A DNA stretch of 64,000 nt from Luteipulveratus mongoliensis (GTDB taxonomy: Bacteria > Actinomycetota > Actinomycetes > Actinomycetales > Dermatophilaceae): contig NZ_CP011112.1 of NCBI RefSeq assembly GCF_001190945.1, forward strand, positions 4,526,001-4,590,000, in the 5' to 3' direction. The notes under the pieces are model-generated. The model was not told where the DNA came from. It worked only from the letters and a program-made list of their open reading frames with translations, and did no database searches. Positions 8,885 to 16,689 of this stretch are shown piece after piece. Every line of letters starts with the position of its first letter. Positions within the stretch are counted from its first letter, which is position 1. The position numbers and the translations under genes were made by a program.

Positions 8885-9585
8885 GCGCCACCTGTCCGTC
8901 CGGGCACACGTCGGAGTCCACGGACTACTGCGACGTCTGTGGTCTGCCCATCGGCGCGGCCCCGACACCTCCCCCGCCTCCGCCGCCCGCACCCGCGCCG
9001 GCTCAGGCCGCGATGCAGTCCTGCCCGAGCTGTGGGGAGCCCAACGTCCCGGACGCGCTGTTCTGCGAATCCTGTGGCTACGACTTCACCACCGGCACCA
9101 TGCCGCGGCCGGCTCCCGATGCGGGTGCCGCCGCTCCCGACGTCGCGCCGCCCGCGCCACCTGCACCCCAGGCCGGCACCGCTGAGTGGGTCGTCGAACG
9201 CTGGGTCGACCCCGACTGGTACGCCGTCCAGGACGGTGACGGGCCTTGCCCCTCTCCCGGCCCGCCGGTCGTCGTACCTCTGCGCGAGGCCAGCGTCCTG
9301 GTCGGCCGTCCGTCCAAGAGCCGAAGCATCACGCCGCAGGTCGACTGCGCGGACGACACCGGCGTCAGTCGGCGGCAGGCGCAGCTGAGCACGGACGGGC
9401 AGCGGTGGTGGGTGGAGGACCTACAGTCCTCCAACGGCACCTACGTCGGACCGGCCTCGGGCCCGCTCCCCGAAGACCCGCTGCCCCCGGGGCAGCGGCG
9501 TGAGCTCGGCCGCGACGACAGGATCTACGTCGGCACGTGGACTCGGCTGGTCGTCCGCCAGGCCTCTCCCGAAGAGCGCGGTTAG
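8881..9585 (+). CDS. FHA-domain protein with two N-terminal zinc ribbons
   Basis: Last gene of the operon; GTG start in a GTGA overlap with the VWA gene; 234 aa. The first zinc site uses C5, H9 (possibly), C17 and C20; the second is CPSC/CESC at C48, C51, C62 and C65. Pro/Ala-rich linkers follow each ribbon. A forkhead-associated domain occupies about 135-230 (LVGRPSKS, VSRRQAQL, SSNGTYVG). FHA domains bind phosphothreonine peptides. The conserved His of the SxxH motif is Gln here. The ETTS phosphorylation motif of GarA is absent from the N-terminus, so it is not a simple GarA orthologue. It is probably the phospho-dependent reader or scaffold for PknG targets. Confidence 0.9.
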   Translation: MSATCPSGHTSESTDYCDVCGLPIGAAPTPPPPPPPAPAPAQAAMQSCPSCGEPNVPDALFCESCGYDFTTGTMPRPAPDAGAAAPDVAPPAPPAPQAGTAEWVVERWVDPDWYAVQDGDGPCPSPGPPVVVPLREASVLVGRPSKSRSITPQVDCADDTGVSRRQAQLSTDGQRWWVEDLQSSNGTYVGPASGPLPEDPLPPGQRRELGRDDRIYVGTWTRLVVRQASPEERG

Positions 9586-9640
9586 TCCTTTCGCACGATT
9601 GGCGTAACAAAAGTCCTGTGCAGCGTCGAGCCTGAGCAAG

Positions 9641-9680
9641 ACCAACGGCCGCCACCCCGCGAGGGATGACGGCCGTTGGT
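9641..9680. terminator. Bidirectional hairpin between the PknG operon and rplA
   Basis: Perfect 11-bp inverted repeat, arms 9641-9651 (accaacggccg) and 9670-9680, loop 18 nt. It lies between convergent genes, 56 bp after the FHA stop and 19 bp beyond the rplA stop, so it can end transcription from both sides. No long T-run follows. Confidence 0.7.
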
Positions 9681-9698
9681 GCGTACGAACGGGGAGGG

Positions 9699-10421
9699 TC
9701 AGGCCTCCTCGGTCCCGTCCTCGGACGTCAGGTTGCGCGTCCGGGTCGAGTCGAGCGGAATGCCCGGGCCCATCGTCGTGCTCATGGTCGCCTTGGTGAT
9801 GTAGCGACCCTTGGAGGACGACGGCTTCAGACGCAGGATCTCCTCGAGCGCCGCCGCGTAGTTCTCGACCAGCTTGGTCTCGTCGAAGCTCACCTTGCCG
9901 ATGATGAAGTTCAGGTTGGCGTGCTTGTCGGCGCGGAACTCGATCTTGCCGCCCTTGATGTCGTTGACAGCCTTGGCGACGTCCATGGTGACGGTGCCGG
10001 TCTTCGGGTTCGGCATCAGACCACGCGGGCCGAGGACCTTACCGAGACGACCGACCTTGCCCATGAGGTCCGGGGTGGCGACGACCGCGTCGAAGTCGGT
10101 CCAGCCACCGGCGACCTTGTCGAGCAGCTCGTCCGAACCGACGAAGTCGGCGCCCGCGGCCTCAGCAGCGGCAGCCTTGTCACCGTTGGCGAAGACGAGG
10201 ACCTTGGCGGTCTTGCCCGTGCCGTGCGGCAGGTTGACCGTGCCACGGACCATCTGGTCGGACTTGCGCGGGTCGATGCCGAGGCGGAAGGAGACCTCGA
10301 CGGTCGAGTCGTACTTGGTGGCCGACGTGTCCTTGGCCAGACGCACCGCGTCGAGCGGGGCGTACTGCTTGTCGGCGTCGATCTTTTCCACCGCAGAGCG
10401 GTAGGACTTGCTGCGCTTCAT
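9699..10421 (-). CDS. rplA: 50S ribosomal protein L1
   Basis: Ribosomal protein L1 (uL1), 240 aa, which builds the L1 stalk that moves deacylated tRNA out of the E site. The start is the ATG at 10421 ([15 protein letters not shown]), with AGGAG 8 nt upstream; an earlier in-frame ATG is non-conserved. L1 hallmarks include [17 protein letters not shown] and the loop [15 protein letters not shown]. It lies downstream of rplK in the usual L11-L1 order. In many bacteria L1 represses its own operon by binding the mRNA leader. Confidence 0.98.
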   Translation of the reverse strand: MKRSKSYRSAVEKIDADKQYAPLDAVRLAKDTSATKYDSTVEVSFRLGIDPRKSDQMVRGTVNLPHGTGKTAKVLVFANGDKAAAAEAAGADFVGSDELLDKVAGGWTDFDAVVATPDLMGKVGRLGKVLGPRGLMPNPKTGTVTMDVAKAVNDIKGGKIEFRADKHANLNFIIGKVSFDETKLVENYAAALEEILRLKPSSSKGRYITKATMSTTMGPGIPLDSTRTRNLTSEDGTEEA

Positions 10422-10492
10422 GTCTGCTCCTGTGTTGTTGCGCGTGATGCGGAGTTGTGGTTGTGCGGACCAGCGCTGGCCCAACCACGGTG

Positions 10493-10523
10493 CGTACGAT
10501 GGCCGGTCACCGGCCGTCGTACG
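10493..10523 (-). other. Strong hairpin in the rplK-rplA spacer
   Basis: Inverted repeat with 15-nt arms (10493-10507 and 10509-10523) around a single base, with one mismatch that becomes a G·U pair in one orientation. It sits in the 113-bp spacer between rplK and rplA. It could be an mRNA processing or stability element, or a partial terminator adjusting L1 relative to L11. Confidence 0.55.
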
Positions 10524-10534
10524 TGATGCGGCAA

Positions 10535-10966
10535 TCAGTCGGTCTGGATGCCCATCGAGCGAGCGGTGCCGGCGATGATGCGCGACGCCATCTCGATGTC
10601 GTTGGCGTTCAGGTCGGCCATCTTCATCTCGGCGATCTCACGGACCTGGTCCTTGGTGAGCTTGCCGACCTTGTCCTTGTGCGGCTCGCCGGAGCCCTTG
10701 GCCACACCAGCGGCCTTCTTGATCAGCTCAGCGGCCGGCGGGGTCTTGGTGATGAAGGTGAAGGAACGGTCTTCGTAGACCGTGATCTCCACCGGGATCA
10801 CGTTGCCGCGCTGGCTTTCCGTCGCGGCGTTGTACGCCTTGACGAACTCCATGATGTTGACGCCGTGCTGACCGAGCGCCGGGCCGACGGGCGGAGCCGG
10901 AGTGGCCTGGCCGGCCTGGATCTGCAGCTTGATGAAGCCGGAGGCCTTCTTGGACTTGGGGGGCAT
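10535..10966 (-). CDS. rplK: 50S ribosomal protein L11
   Basis: Ribosomal protein L11 (uL11), 143 aa; part of the GTPase-associated centre and the binding region of thiopeptide antibiotics. The start is the ATG at 10966 ([15 protein letters not shown]) behind AAAGGAA. The Pro-rich N-terminal loop ([14 protein letters not shown]) and the C-terminal RNA-binding domain ending GTARSMGIQ are complete. It follows nusG on the same strand. Confidence 0.98.
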   Translation of the reverse strand: MPPKSKKASGFIKLQIQAGQATPAPPVGPALGQHGVNIMEFVKAYNAATESQRGNVIPVEITVYEDRSFTFITKTPPAAELIKKAAGVAKGSGEPHKDKVGKLTKDQVREIAEMKMADLNANDIEMASRIIAGTARSMGIQTD

Positions 10967-10990
10967 GCGGTGTTCCTTTTCTGGTGATGG

Positions 10991-11042
10991 GCCCACGCCG
11001 TGGGCGATGACCCGGTTGCAGTGCCCTGCGGGTTGCCGCAGG
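10991..11042 (-). promoter_or_regulatory. Two small hairpins in the rplK 5' leader
   Basis: In the 93-bp gap between nusG and rplK, the transcript can form a 7-bp stem (11025-11031 with 11036-11042, loop 4 nt) and a 6-bp stem (10991-10996 with 11000-11005, loop 3 nt). The rplK leader is where L1 autoregulates in other bacteria, so these are candidates for an L1-binding leader. This is by position only. Confidence 0.4.
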
Positions 11043-11059
11043 ACGGGAGGCGTTCAGGA

Positions 11060-12001
11060 TCAGATCTTGGCGACCTGGTTGAACGCCAGCTCGACCGGAG
11101 TCTCCCGGCCGAAGATCGAGACGAGCACCTTGAGCTTCTGGGTGTCGGTGTTGATCTCCGAGATCGTCGCGGGCAGGGTCTCGAACGGACCCTCCATGAC
11201 GGTGACGGACTCGCCGACCTCGAAGTCCACCTCGGCGGAGGACGAACGAGTTCCGGTGGACGCGGCAGCGCCGGCCTCCTGAGTCGCAGCCTGCTCGTCG
11301 GACGACTCGAAGGTCGGGTTGAGCATCGTGACGACCTCGTCGATCGACAGCGGCGACGGCTGGTGAGCGTTGCCCACGAAGCCCGTCACACCGGGGGTGT
11401 GCCGCACGGCGCCCCAGCTCTCGTCGGTGAGGTCCATGCGGACCAGCACGTATCCGGGCATCCGCACGCGGGTGCCGGTCTTGCGCTGACCGTTCTTGAT
11501 CTCGGTGAACTCCTCCATCGGCACCTCGACGCCGAAGATGAAGTCCTCCATGTTGAGGCTGGTGATACGCGTCTCGAGGTTGGTCTTCACGCGCTTCTCG
11601 TAGCCGGCGTAGGAGTGGATGACGTACCACTCACCGAACTGGGCCTTGAGGTCGGCGATGAACGCCTCGCGCGGGTCACCCTCGGGCTCACCGGCCGCCT
11701 CGTCCTCTGCGATCGCGACCTCGGCCTCAGTCTCCTCGGAGGCGACCGGAGTGGCCTCGGACTCGTCCTCGGCGGGGATGTCGAGCTCGTCGCCCTCACC
11801 GTCGGCGACGGCGCGCGCGTCGTGCTCGAGGTCCTGCTGCTCGTCGGCGTCGGCACTCTGCTCGGACTGCGGCTCGTCGAGCACGATGTCGACGGTGTCG
11901 CCGATCGGCTCGGTCAGCGGGGTCGCCTCGTCCGCCGACGTGCCCTCCTGGACCTGGTCGGTCTCGGGCGCCTCGGACTCTGGACTCCACTGCTCGGTCA
12001 T
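11060..12001 (-). CDS. nusG: Transcription termination/antitermination protein NusG with long acidic N-terminus
   Basis: NusG, 313 aa, binds RNA polymerase and links it to Rho or the ribosome. The start is the ATG at 12001 with GAAGGAAG upstream. Residues 1 to about 120 are a low-complexity, Asp/Glu-rich extension, common in actinobacterial NusG. The NGN domain begins at [10 protein letters not shown] (about 122). A linker rich in Ala/Ser/Thr/Glu follows at about 225-260, then the KOW domain ([14 protein letters not shown]) to the C-terminus. secE is immediately upstream on the same strand. Confidence 0.97.
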   Translation of the reverse strand: MTEQWSPESEAPETDQVQEGTSADEATPLTEPIGDTVDIVLDEPQSEQSADADEQQDLEHDARAVADGEGDELDIPAEDESEATPVASEETEAEVAIAEDEAAGEPEGDPREAFIADLKAQFGEWYVIHSYAGYEKRVKTNLETRITSLNMEDFIFGVEVPMEEFTEIKNGQRKTGTRVRMPGYVLVRMDLTDESWGAVRHTPGVTGFVGNAHQPSPLSIDEVVTMLNPTFESSDEQAATQEAGAAASTGTRSSSAEVDFEVGESVTVMEGPFETLPATISEINTDTQKLKVLVSIFGRETPVELAFNQVAKI

Positions 12002-12129
12002 TGACCTGCTTCCTTCACTGCTTGTCACCTGGACTTCGCCACACCGATCAGGATCGGCGCCTTACACCGCGAACGCCGGTCGGACGAGTCGATGCTCGCC
12101 GCCGGCGCCCCGGAACCACTCTAGGCGGG

Positions 12130-12429
12130 TCAGTTGGACCCGAAGAGCCACTGGACCAGCCATTGGAACACCTTGTCCAGCCCCACGACGTAAGCCATGA
12201 TCACGGCGATGAAGACCAGAACGACTGCGGTGTAGCTGATCAGCTCCTGACGCGTCGGCCAGACGACCTTGCGCATCTCGTCGATGACCTGGCGGACGAA
12301 GAGAATGATCTTGTTGAAGAAGCGGGCCAGCGGGTTGCCCTGTCGGGATCCGCGTGCGCTCCGACCTGCGCCACGGTCCTCCGCGGTGCTCGTCTCGGTC
12401 ACGGCCACTTCTTTCGTCTCGGCGTCCAT
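12130..12429 (-). CDS. secE: Preprotein translocase subunit SecE
   Basis: SecE, 99 aa, the small essential subunit of the SecYEG channel. It has a charged N-terminal 30 residues, then an amphipathic helix and the conserved block DEMRKVVWPTRQELI, then one membrane helix (about 66-88). The single-TM form is typical of most bacteria outside the enterics. It lies between tRNA-Trp and nusG, the standard actinobacterial order. Confidence 0.97.
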   Translation of the reverse strand: MDAETKEVAVTETSTAEDRGAGRSARGSRQGNPLARFFNKIILFVRQVIDEMRKVVWPTRQELISYTAVVLVFIAVIMAYVVGLDKVFQWLVQWLFGSN

Positions 12430-12468
12430 CGGTTTTGCCCGATGTCACTTCTCTTTGCCACTCACCTG

Positions 12469-12541
12469 CAGGGCACGAGGGACTTGAACCCCCAACCCCC
12501 GGTTTTGGAGACCGGTGCTCTGCCAATTGAGCTAGTGCCCT
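12469..12541 (-). tRNA. tRNA-Trp (CCA anticodon)
   Basis: 73-nt cloverleaf on the minus strand: acceptor 5' AGGGCAC pairs with 3' GTGCCCT, discriminator G. The anticodon loop CTCCAAA gives anticodon CCA (Trp), and the T-loop is GTTCAAG. The 3' CCA is not encoded. It lies just upstream of secE, a conserved actinobacterial position. Confidence 0.97.
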
Positions 12542-12710
12542 ACGTCCCCGGATTGCGCCGGGAACCAGGCGATCTGGACCGCCACGACGCACAGACAGCG
12601 CGCATCATGGTTGTCGTCAACCACCCGACGAGCGAGTGTACGCGACCCTCGTGCGCCGAGGCCAACTCGGTCAGTGCGCGTCCCCCGCCGGCCGTCGTAC
12701 GCCGAGGCAG

Positions 12711-12716
12711 TAACGT
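12711..12716 (+). promoter_or_regulatory. -10 box giving a probable leaderless DUF5709 transcript
   Basis: TAACGT matches the actinobacterial TANNNT -10 pattern and ends 6 nt before the ATG at 12723. There is no Shine-Dalgarno before the ATG, so transcription would start at or within a base of the start codon. Confidence 0.45.
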
Positions 12717-12722
12717 CGGCGC

Positions 12723-13289
12723 ATGACGGACTACGAGAACACGTCATCCGAGTCGGAGCAGACGACGTACAGCACCGACGAAACGACGATGCCGGACCAG
12801 TCGAGCCTGCGAGACTGGACGGAAGAGGAGTCTCGTCCACAAGAACAGAACGACGAGGATCAGCTGCAGTCCGAGGACACCTTGGTCTACCGGGGTGTCG
12901 AGGACGCGCTCGACGAGGGCTACGCCGCGGCCGACCGTCCCAGCCCGAGCTACGGCAACACCGCCGCCGAGCAGGCTCAGGGCGAGACCATCGAGCAGCG
13001 GATCGGCCAGGAAGAGTCTGACCCGAGCTCGGCGTACGGCGCCCCGGACAACGAGAGCGGGCTCGACGAGCCCCGCATCGGCGGCGACGACCCGGACTCC
13101 ATTGATGCCGACAGCGACTTCCTGGGTGATCCGGAGGTCGGCGACCAGCGCGCCGGCCGACTGGTCGCGAGCGATGAAGGCGCCCACGAGGACACCGAGA
13201 AGGACCTGATCGCCAGCGACGCCGGGATCGACGGCGCGGGCGCGTCCGCCGAGGAAGCCGCCGTTCACGTCGTCCCTGATCAGGAGTGA
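12723..13289 (+). CDS. DUF5709-family acidic protein
   Basis: 188-aa very acidic, Gln/Glu/Asp/Ser-rich protein without signal peptide or membrane helix, matching the actinobacterial DUF5709 family. Recognisable blocks are DTLVYRGVEDALDEGYAAADRP, then QRIGQEESDPSSAYG, EPRIGGDD, and GRLVASDEGAHEDTEKDLIA near the C-terminus. Its function is unknown. It overlaps the adenosine deaminase start by GTGA, so the two are co-transcribed. The mRNA may be leaderless (see 12711). Confidence 0.85.
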   Translation: MTDYENTSSESEQTTYSTDETTMPDQSSLRDWTEEESRPQEQNDEDQLQSEDTLVYRGVEDALDEGYAAADRPSPSYGNTAAEQAQGETIEQRIGQEESDPSSAYGAPDNESGLDEPRIGGDDPDSIDADSDFLGDPEVGDQRAGRLVASDEGAHEDTEKDLIASDAGIDGAGASAEEAAVHVVPDQE

Positions 13290-14320
13290 GCGGCCCCGAC
13301 GAGCCTCGCTCGACCACGACTCTCCCCAAGGCGCACCTGCACCTTCACTTCACCGGCTCCATGCGCATCAGCACGCTGCGCGACCTGGCCGACAAGCACG
13401 GGCTGCGGCTGCCTGAGGCGCTGCTCGCCGCCTGGCCACCTCACCTGTCGGGCATGGACGAGCGCGGGTGGTTCAGGTTCCAGCGGCTGTACGACGCCGC
13501 CCGCGCCTGCGTGCGCGACGAGGACGACATGCGTCGCATCGTCCGGGAAGCCGCCGAGGACGACGCGGCTGAGGGCTCGCGGTGGCTGGAGATCCAGGTC
13601 GACCCGACGTCGTACGCACCGCACCTGGGCGGGCTCACGCCCACCTTGGAGATCGTGCTCGACGAGGCGGAGCAGGCCAGCAAGGACACCGGCACGGGAG
13701 TCGGGGTCGTGGTCGCCGCGTCGCGGCTGCGCCACCCGCTCGACGCCCGCGTGCTGGCCCGGCTCGCGGTCAAGCACGCCGGCGAGGCCCCTGGCTCGGT
13801 CGTCGGCTTCGGTCTCAGCAATGACGAACGCCGAGGGATCACCGAGGAGTTCGGCAAGGCGTTCGACATCGCGCGGCATGGCGGACTCGCCTCGGTGCCG
13901 CACGCGGGTGAGCTGCTCGGCCCGGCGGCTGTGAGCGGCACGCTGGACTCCTTGGCGCCCGACCGGATCGGTCACGGCGTCCGCAGTGTCGAGTCGGACG
14001 TCGTACTGCAGCGCGTCGTCGACTCCGGCGTCGCCCTTGAGGTCTGCCCTGGCAGCAACGTTGCGCTCGGCGTCTACCGCGAGCCCGACGAAGTGCCGCT
14101 GGAGCGTCTGCTCGACGCGGGCGCCCAGATCGCGCTCGGCGCCGACGACCCCTTGCTGTTCGGGTCCCGCCTGGTCGCCCAGTACGACTCCGCGCGCGAC
14201 GATCACGGGCTGTCCGACCGGCAGCTCGCCGACCTGGCACGATCCTCGATCCGAGCCTCGCGGGCGCCGTCAGACGTCAAGAAGCGGACGCTCGCCGACA
14301 TCGACGACTGGGCGTCCTGA
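13286..14320 (+). CDS. add: Adenosine deaminase
   Basis: Zinc-dependent adenosine deaminase (purine salvage: adenosine to inosine), 344 aa. The GTG start at 13286 overlaps the DUF5709 stop. The first zinc motif is in KAHLHLHFTGSMR; the third-strand His is in VPHAGEL, the next His in DRIGHGV, and the final metal-binding Asp in LGADDPLLFG. The HFTGS variant in place of HLDGS is usual in the actinobacterial branch. The stop codon is within the loop of a strong bidirectional hairpin. Confidence 0.95.
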   Translation: MSGPDEPRSTTTLPKAHLHLHFTGSMRISTLRDLADKHGLRLPEALLAAWPPHLSGMDERGWFRFQRLYDAARACVRDEDDMRRIVREAAEDDAAEGSRWLEIQVDPTSYAPHLGGLTPTLEIVLDEAEQASKDTGTGVGVVVAASRLRHPLDARVLARLAVKHAGEAPGSVVGFGLSNDERRGITEEFGKAFDIARHGGLASVPHAGELLGPAAVSGTLDSLAPDRIGHGVRSVESDVVLQRVVDSGVALEVCPGSNVALGVYREPDEVPLERLLDAGAQIALGADDPLLFGSRLVAQYDSARDDHGLSDRQLADLARSSIRASRAPSDVKKRTLADIDDWAS

Positions 14321-14336
14321 CGCCCAGTCGTCGATG
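14299..14336. terminator. Bidirectional terminator built into the end of add
   Basis: Perfect 16-bp inverted repeat, arms 14299-14314 and 14321-14336, loop 6 nt (tcctga). The loop holds the TGA stop of add, so the left arm encodes its last residues (IDDWAS). It separates add from the convergent secreted-protein gene, whose stop is at 14340. Confidence 0.85.
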
Positions 14337-14339
14337 GTC

Positions 14340-15020
14340 CTACTTGACCGCGCTCGGGCTGGTGGCCGCCCAGATCGTCGGCTGTCCGTCGATCACGACG
14401 CGATAGGTCCGCGACGTGGACCGGGTGTAGGACCAGCTGGCCTGGCCCGCGCTGTTGAGCGTGACGCTCCTCAGGTTGGCCCAGGTCCCGTCGGAGTTGC
14501 GGTACTGGATCCACCCGGTGGCGCCTTCCCACGCGATGTTGCGGTTCAGCGAGGTCGCGTAGCGGACCGCCTGCGCCGTCAGCGTGACCGTCGAACCGGA
14601 GCGGCTCGGGTAGATCCCCGCCCACGATCCGACGCGCACCGCGATCGGGAACTCGTTCTGCGTGAATGTGCTGTTGCCGTCTCCGGACTGGGCGCCGCCC
14701 GCCGACCAGGTGAACTCGCCGAGCCGCACACTGTCGGTGATCGACCAGCTGGAGGTCGGGTCGTCCCCGTAGTACATGTGGTTCACGATCGCCTGGCTCG
14801 ACGTCCGCAGATGCCACGTCGCGAACGAGTTGGCGACGATCACGCAGCCGCCGTCGAAGGTGGTGTAGATGTTCTGCGTGGGCTGCACGACGCGGACCTG
14901 GTCGGTCATGTGCATCTTGCAGGTCCCGATGACGCCCGCGCTGGCACTCGGTATCCCGGTGGCCAGGAGCGCTCCTCCGATACCGACTGCGGCCAGGCTC
15001 GCGTAAGCACGACGAATCAT
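14340..15020 (-). CDS. Secreted protein of unknown function
   Basis: 226 aa from the ATG at 15020, preceded by AAGGGGGAA. An N-terminal signal peptide ends near IPSASA/G. The mature part has two Cys in the first half (GTCKMH and GGCVIV), which may form a disulfide. Its C-terminal half is rich in Trp, Thr and Ser with a beta-sandwich feel (GWIQYRNSDGTWANLRSVTL), like repeated Ig-like secreted domains of actinobacteria. I do not recognise a family. It is monocistronic: terminator on one side and a 170-bp spacer to murB on the other, in which I see no clear promoter. Confidence 0.8.
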   Translation of the reverse strand: MIRRAYASLAAVGIGGALLATGIPSASAGVIGTCKMHMTDQVRVVQPTQNIYTTFDGGCVIVANSFATWHLRTSSQAIVNHMYYGDDPTSSWSITDSVRLGEFTWSAGGAQSGDGNSTFTQNEFPIAVRVGSWAGIYPSRSGSTVTLTAQAVRYATSLNRNIAWEGATGWIQYRNSDGTWANLRSVTLNSAGQASWSYTRSTSRTYRVVIDGQPTIWAATSPSAVK

Positions 15021-15190
15021 GATGGTTCCCCCTTGCGATGAGCGGCCCGGGTGGCAGCTCCCCACTGCACAGTCCGCGCCGGCGCGCTCATGCTAGGCAG
15101 CACCGTGGTCGTACCGATAGGGGTCTTTCCGAGGTCGATCAGGTTGAGAACAAAGGCAACCCGAGGCATCTCCCAGACGTCAGCGGCGGC

Positions 15191-16267
15191 TCAGAGGTCG
15201 TGGCCGACGAAGATCGGCTCGTTGACCAGCCGTACGCCGAAGGCGGCCTCCACGCCGTCTCGCACCTCGCGCGCCAGCGCGGCCACGTCGGCTGCGGTCG
15301 CCGAACCGCGGTTGGTCACCGCGAGCGTGTGCTTGGTGGACAGGGCCGCCGGTCCGGGCAAGCCGTAACCCTTGGTGAAGCCGGCCTTGTCGATCAGCCA
15401 GGCCGCGCTGGTCTTGACCAGGCTCGCCGCTCCGCCAGGGAACTCCGGCGGCGTCGGCCCGTCGGCGCCCAGCCGCTCGACGGCGGTCTGGCGCAGCACC
15501 GCGAGGTCGGCCACGGTCATGATCGGGTTCTGGAAGAACGAGCCGCACGACCAGGTGTCGTGGTCGGTCGAGTCGAGCACCATCCCGCGCTTGCGACGTT
15601 GCGCGAGGACGCCCTCACGCGCCGCTTCCAACGGGACCCGGGCGCCGGCCTCGACGCCGAGCTGCCGGGCCAGGTCGGCGTACGCGATGGGCTGGGAGCG
15701 GTCGGACAGGTGCAGCTGGAAGAGCACGTCGAGCACGACGTAGCGGTCGGCGCCCTTGAAGAGTGAGTGGCGGTAGGTGAACCGGCACTCATCGGCCGAC
15801 AGCGTGTGCACCTGCTGGTCGGTGCGGTCGTACACCCGCACCGACGCGATGGTCTGCGCGACCTCCTGGCCGTACGCGCCGACGTTCTGCACGGGGGTCG
15901 CGCCGGCCAGACCGGGGATGCCCGAGAGGCACTCCACTCCGGACCAGCCCTCGAGGACCGTACGTGCCACGAACCCGTCCCAGTCCTCACCGGCCGCGAC
16001 GCGCACCGAGACGCCCGAGCAGTCGTCCGCGGACTCCACGCTGATGCCGCTGGTCGCGACCCGGACGACCGAGCCCGCGAAGCCTTGGTCGCTGATCACC
16101 ACGTTGGACCCGCCGGAGAGGATCAGCAGCGGCTCGTCGGCGTCGTCGACCTCTCGTACGGCGTCGACCAGCTCATCCGTCGTCTCGACCTCGACCAGGC
16201 GCTCGGCCGGGCCGCCGACCCGCATCGTCGTGAGCGGCGCCAGGGCCGCTTCGGTGGACTCCTTCAT
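15191..16267 (-). CDS. murB: UDP-N-acetylenolpyruvoylglucosamine reductase (MurB)
   Basis: FAD-dependent MurB, 358 aa, makes UDP-MurNAc from UDP-GlcNAc-enolpyruvate for peptidoglycan. FAD-binding motifs are TTMRVGGPAERL and LSGGSNVVISD. The GAYGQEV loop, the YRHSLFKG motif, the catalytic Ser in CGSFFQNPI and the C-terminal Glu in VNEPIFVG are all present. The start is the ATG at 16267, 2 nt after the hadB stop, in the hadA-hadB-murB order. Confidence 0.97.
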   Translation of the reverse strand: MKESTEAALAPLTTMRVGGPAERLVEVETTDELVDAVREVDDADEPLLILSGGSNVVISDQGFAGSVVRVATSGISVESADDCSGVSVRVAAGEDWDGFVARTVLEGWSGVECLSGIPGLAGATPVQNVGAYGQEVAQTIASVRVYDRTDQQVHTLSADECRFTYRHSLFKGADRYVVLDVLFQLHLSDRSQPIAYADLARQLGVEAGARVPLEAAREGVLAQRRKRGMVLDSTDHDTWSCGSFFQNPIMTVADLAVLRQTAVERLGADGPTPPEFPGGAASLVKTSAAWLIDKAGFTKGYGLPGPAALSTKHTLAVTNRGSATAADVAALAREVRDGVEAAFGVRLVNEPIFVGHDL

Positions 16268-16269
16268 GG

Positions 16270-16689
16270 TCAGTCGAGGGCGACGGTGGCCAGGGCGCGC
16301 GTCAGGACCTTCGACCCGTCGTACGTCGCGGTCAGCTCGACCACCGCTCGCTGGGTGTCGGCGTCGACGGACTTCACCACGCCCGAGACCTCGATGTCGG
16401 AGCCTCCCTCGTAAGGGACCGGGACCGGAGCACTGAACCGGACGGAGTAGTCCAGCACCTTGCCGGCGTCGCCCGCCCAGTCGACGACGACCTGGACGGC
16501 GGCGCCCATCGTGAACATGCCGTGCGCGATGACGTCCGGCAGACCGACGGAGGTGGCGAAGCGCTCGTCCCAGTGGATGGGGTTGAAGTCGCCGCTGGCT
16601 CCGGCGTAGCGCACGAGGGTGGCGCGGTCGACGTGCACCGTGCGGCCCGGCAGCTGCTGGCCGACCTCGACCTGGTCCTGCGACACCAT
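16270..16689 (-). CDS. hadB: MaoC-type (3R)-hydroxyacyl dehydratase subunit, HadB-like
   Basis: 139-aa single hot-dog protein with the hydratase-2 motif (GASGDFNPIHWDE), carrying the catalytic Asp and His. This is the catalytic partner of the adjacent HadA-like protein; in mycobacteria HadAB dehydrates hydroxyacyl-ACP in FAS-II. The ATG at 16689 overlaps the hadA stop by one base. The conserved rpmG-hadA-hadB-murB order supports the name, but the pathway in this organism (which may not make mycolic acids) is not shown. Confidence 0.88.
   Translation of the reverse strand: MVSQDQVEVGQQLPGRTVHVDRATLVRYAGASGDFNPIHWDERFATSVGLPDVIAHGMFTMGAAVQVVVDWAGDAGKVLDYSVRFSAPVPVPYEGGSDIEVSGVVKSVDADTQRAVVELTATYDGSKVLTRALATVALD

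Noticed and set aside
8881-9585. GarA orthologue
   Set aside because: It is an FHA protein in a PknG operon, but it has zinc ribbons in place of the GarA N-terminus, no ETTS motif and Gln in the FHA SxxH position.
2-9585. Type VI secretion signalling cluster
   Set aside because: Kinase, PP2C, VWA and FHA recall the T6SS phosphorylation pathway, but there are no Tss, Hcp or VgrG genes, and PknG with GlnH/GlnX points to amino-acid sensing.
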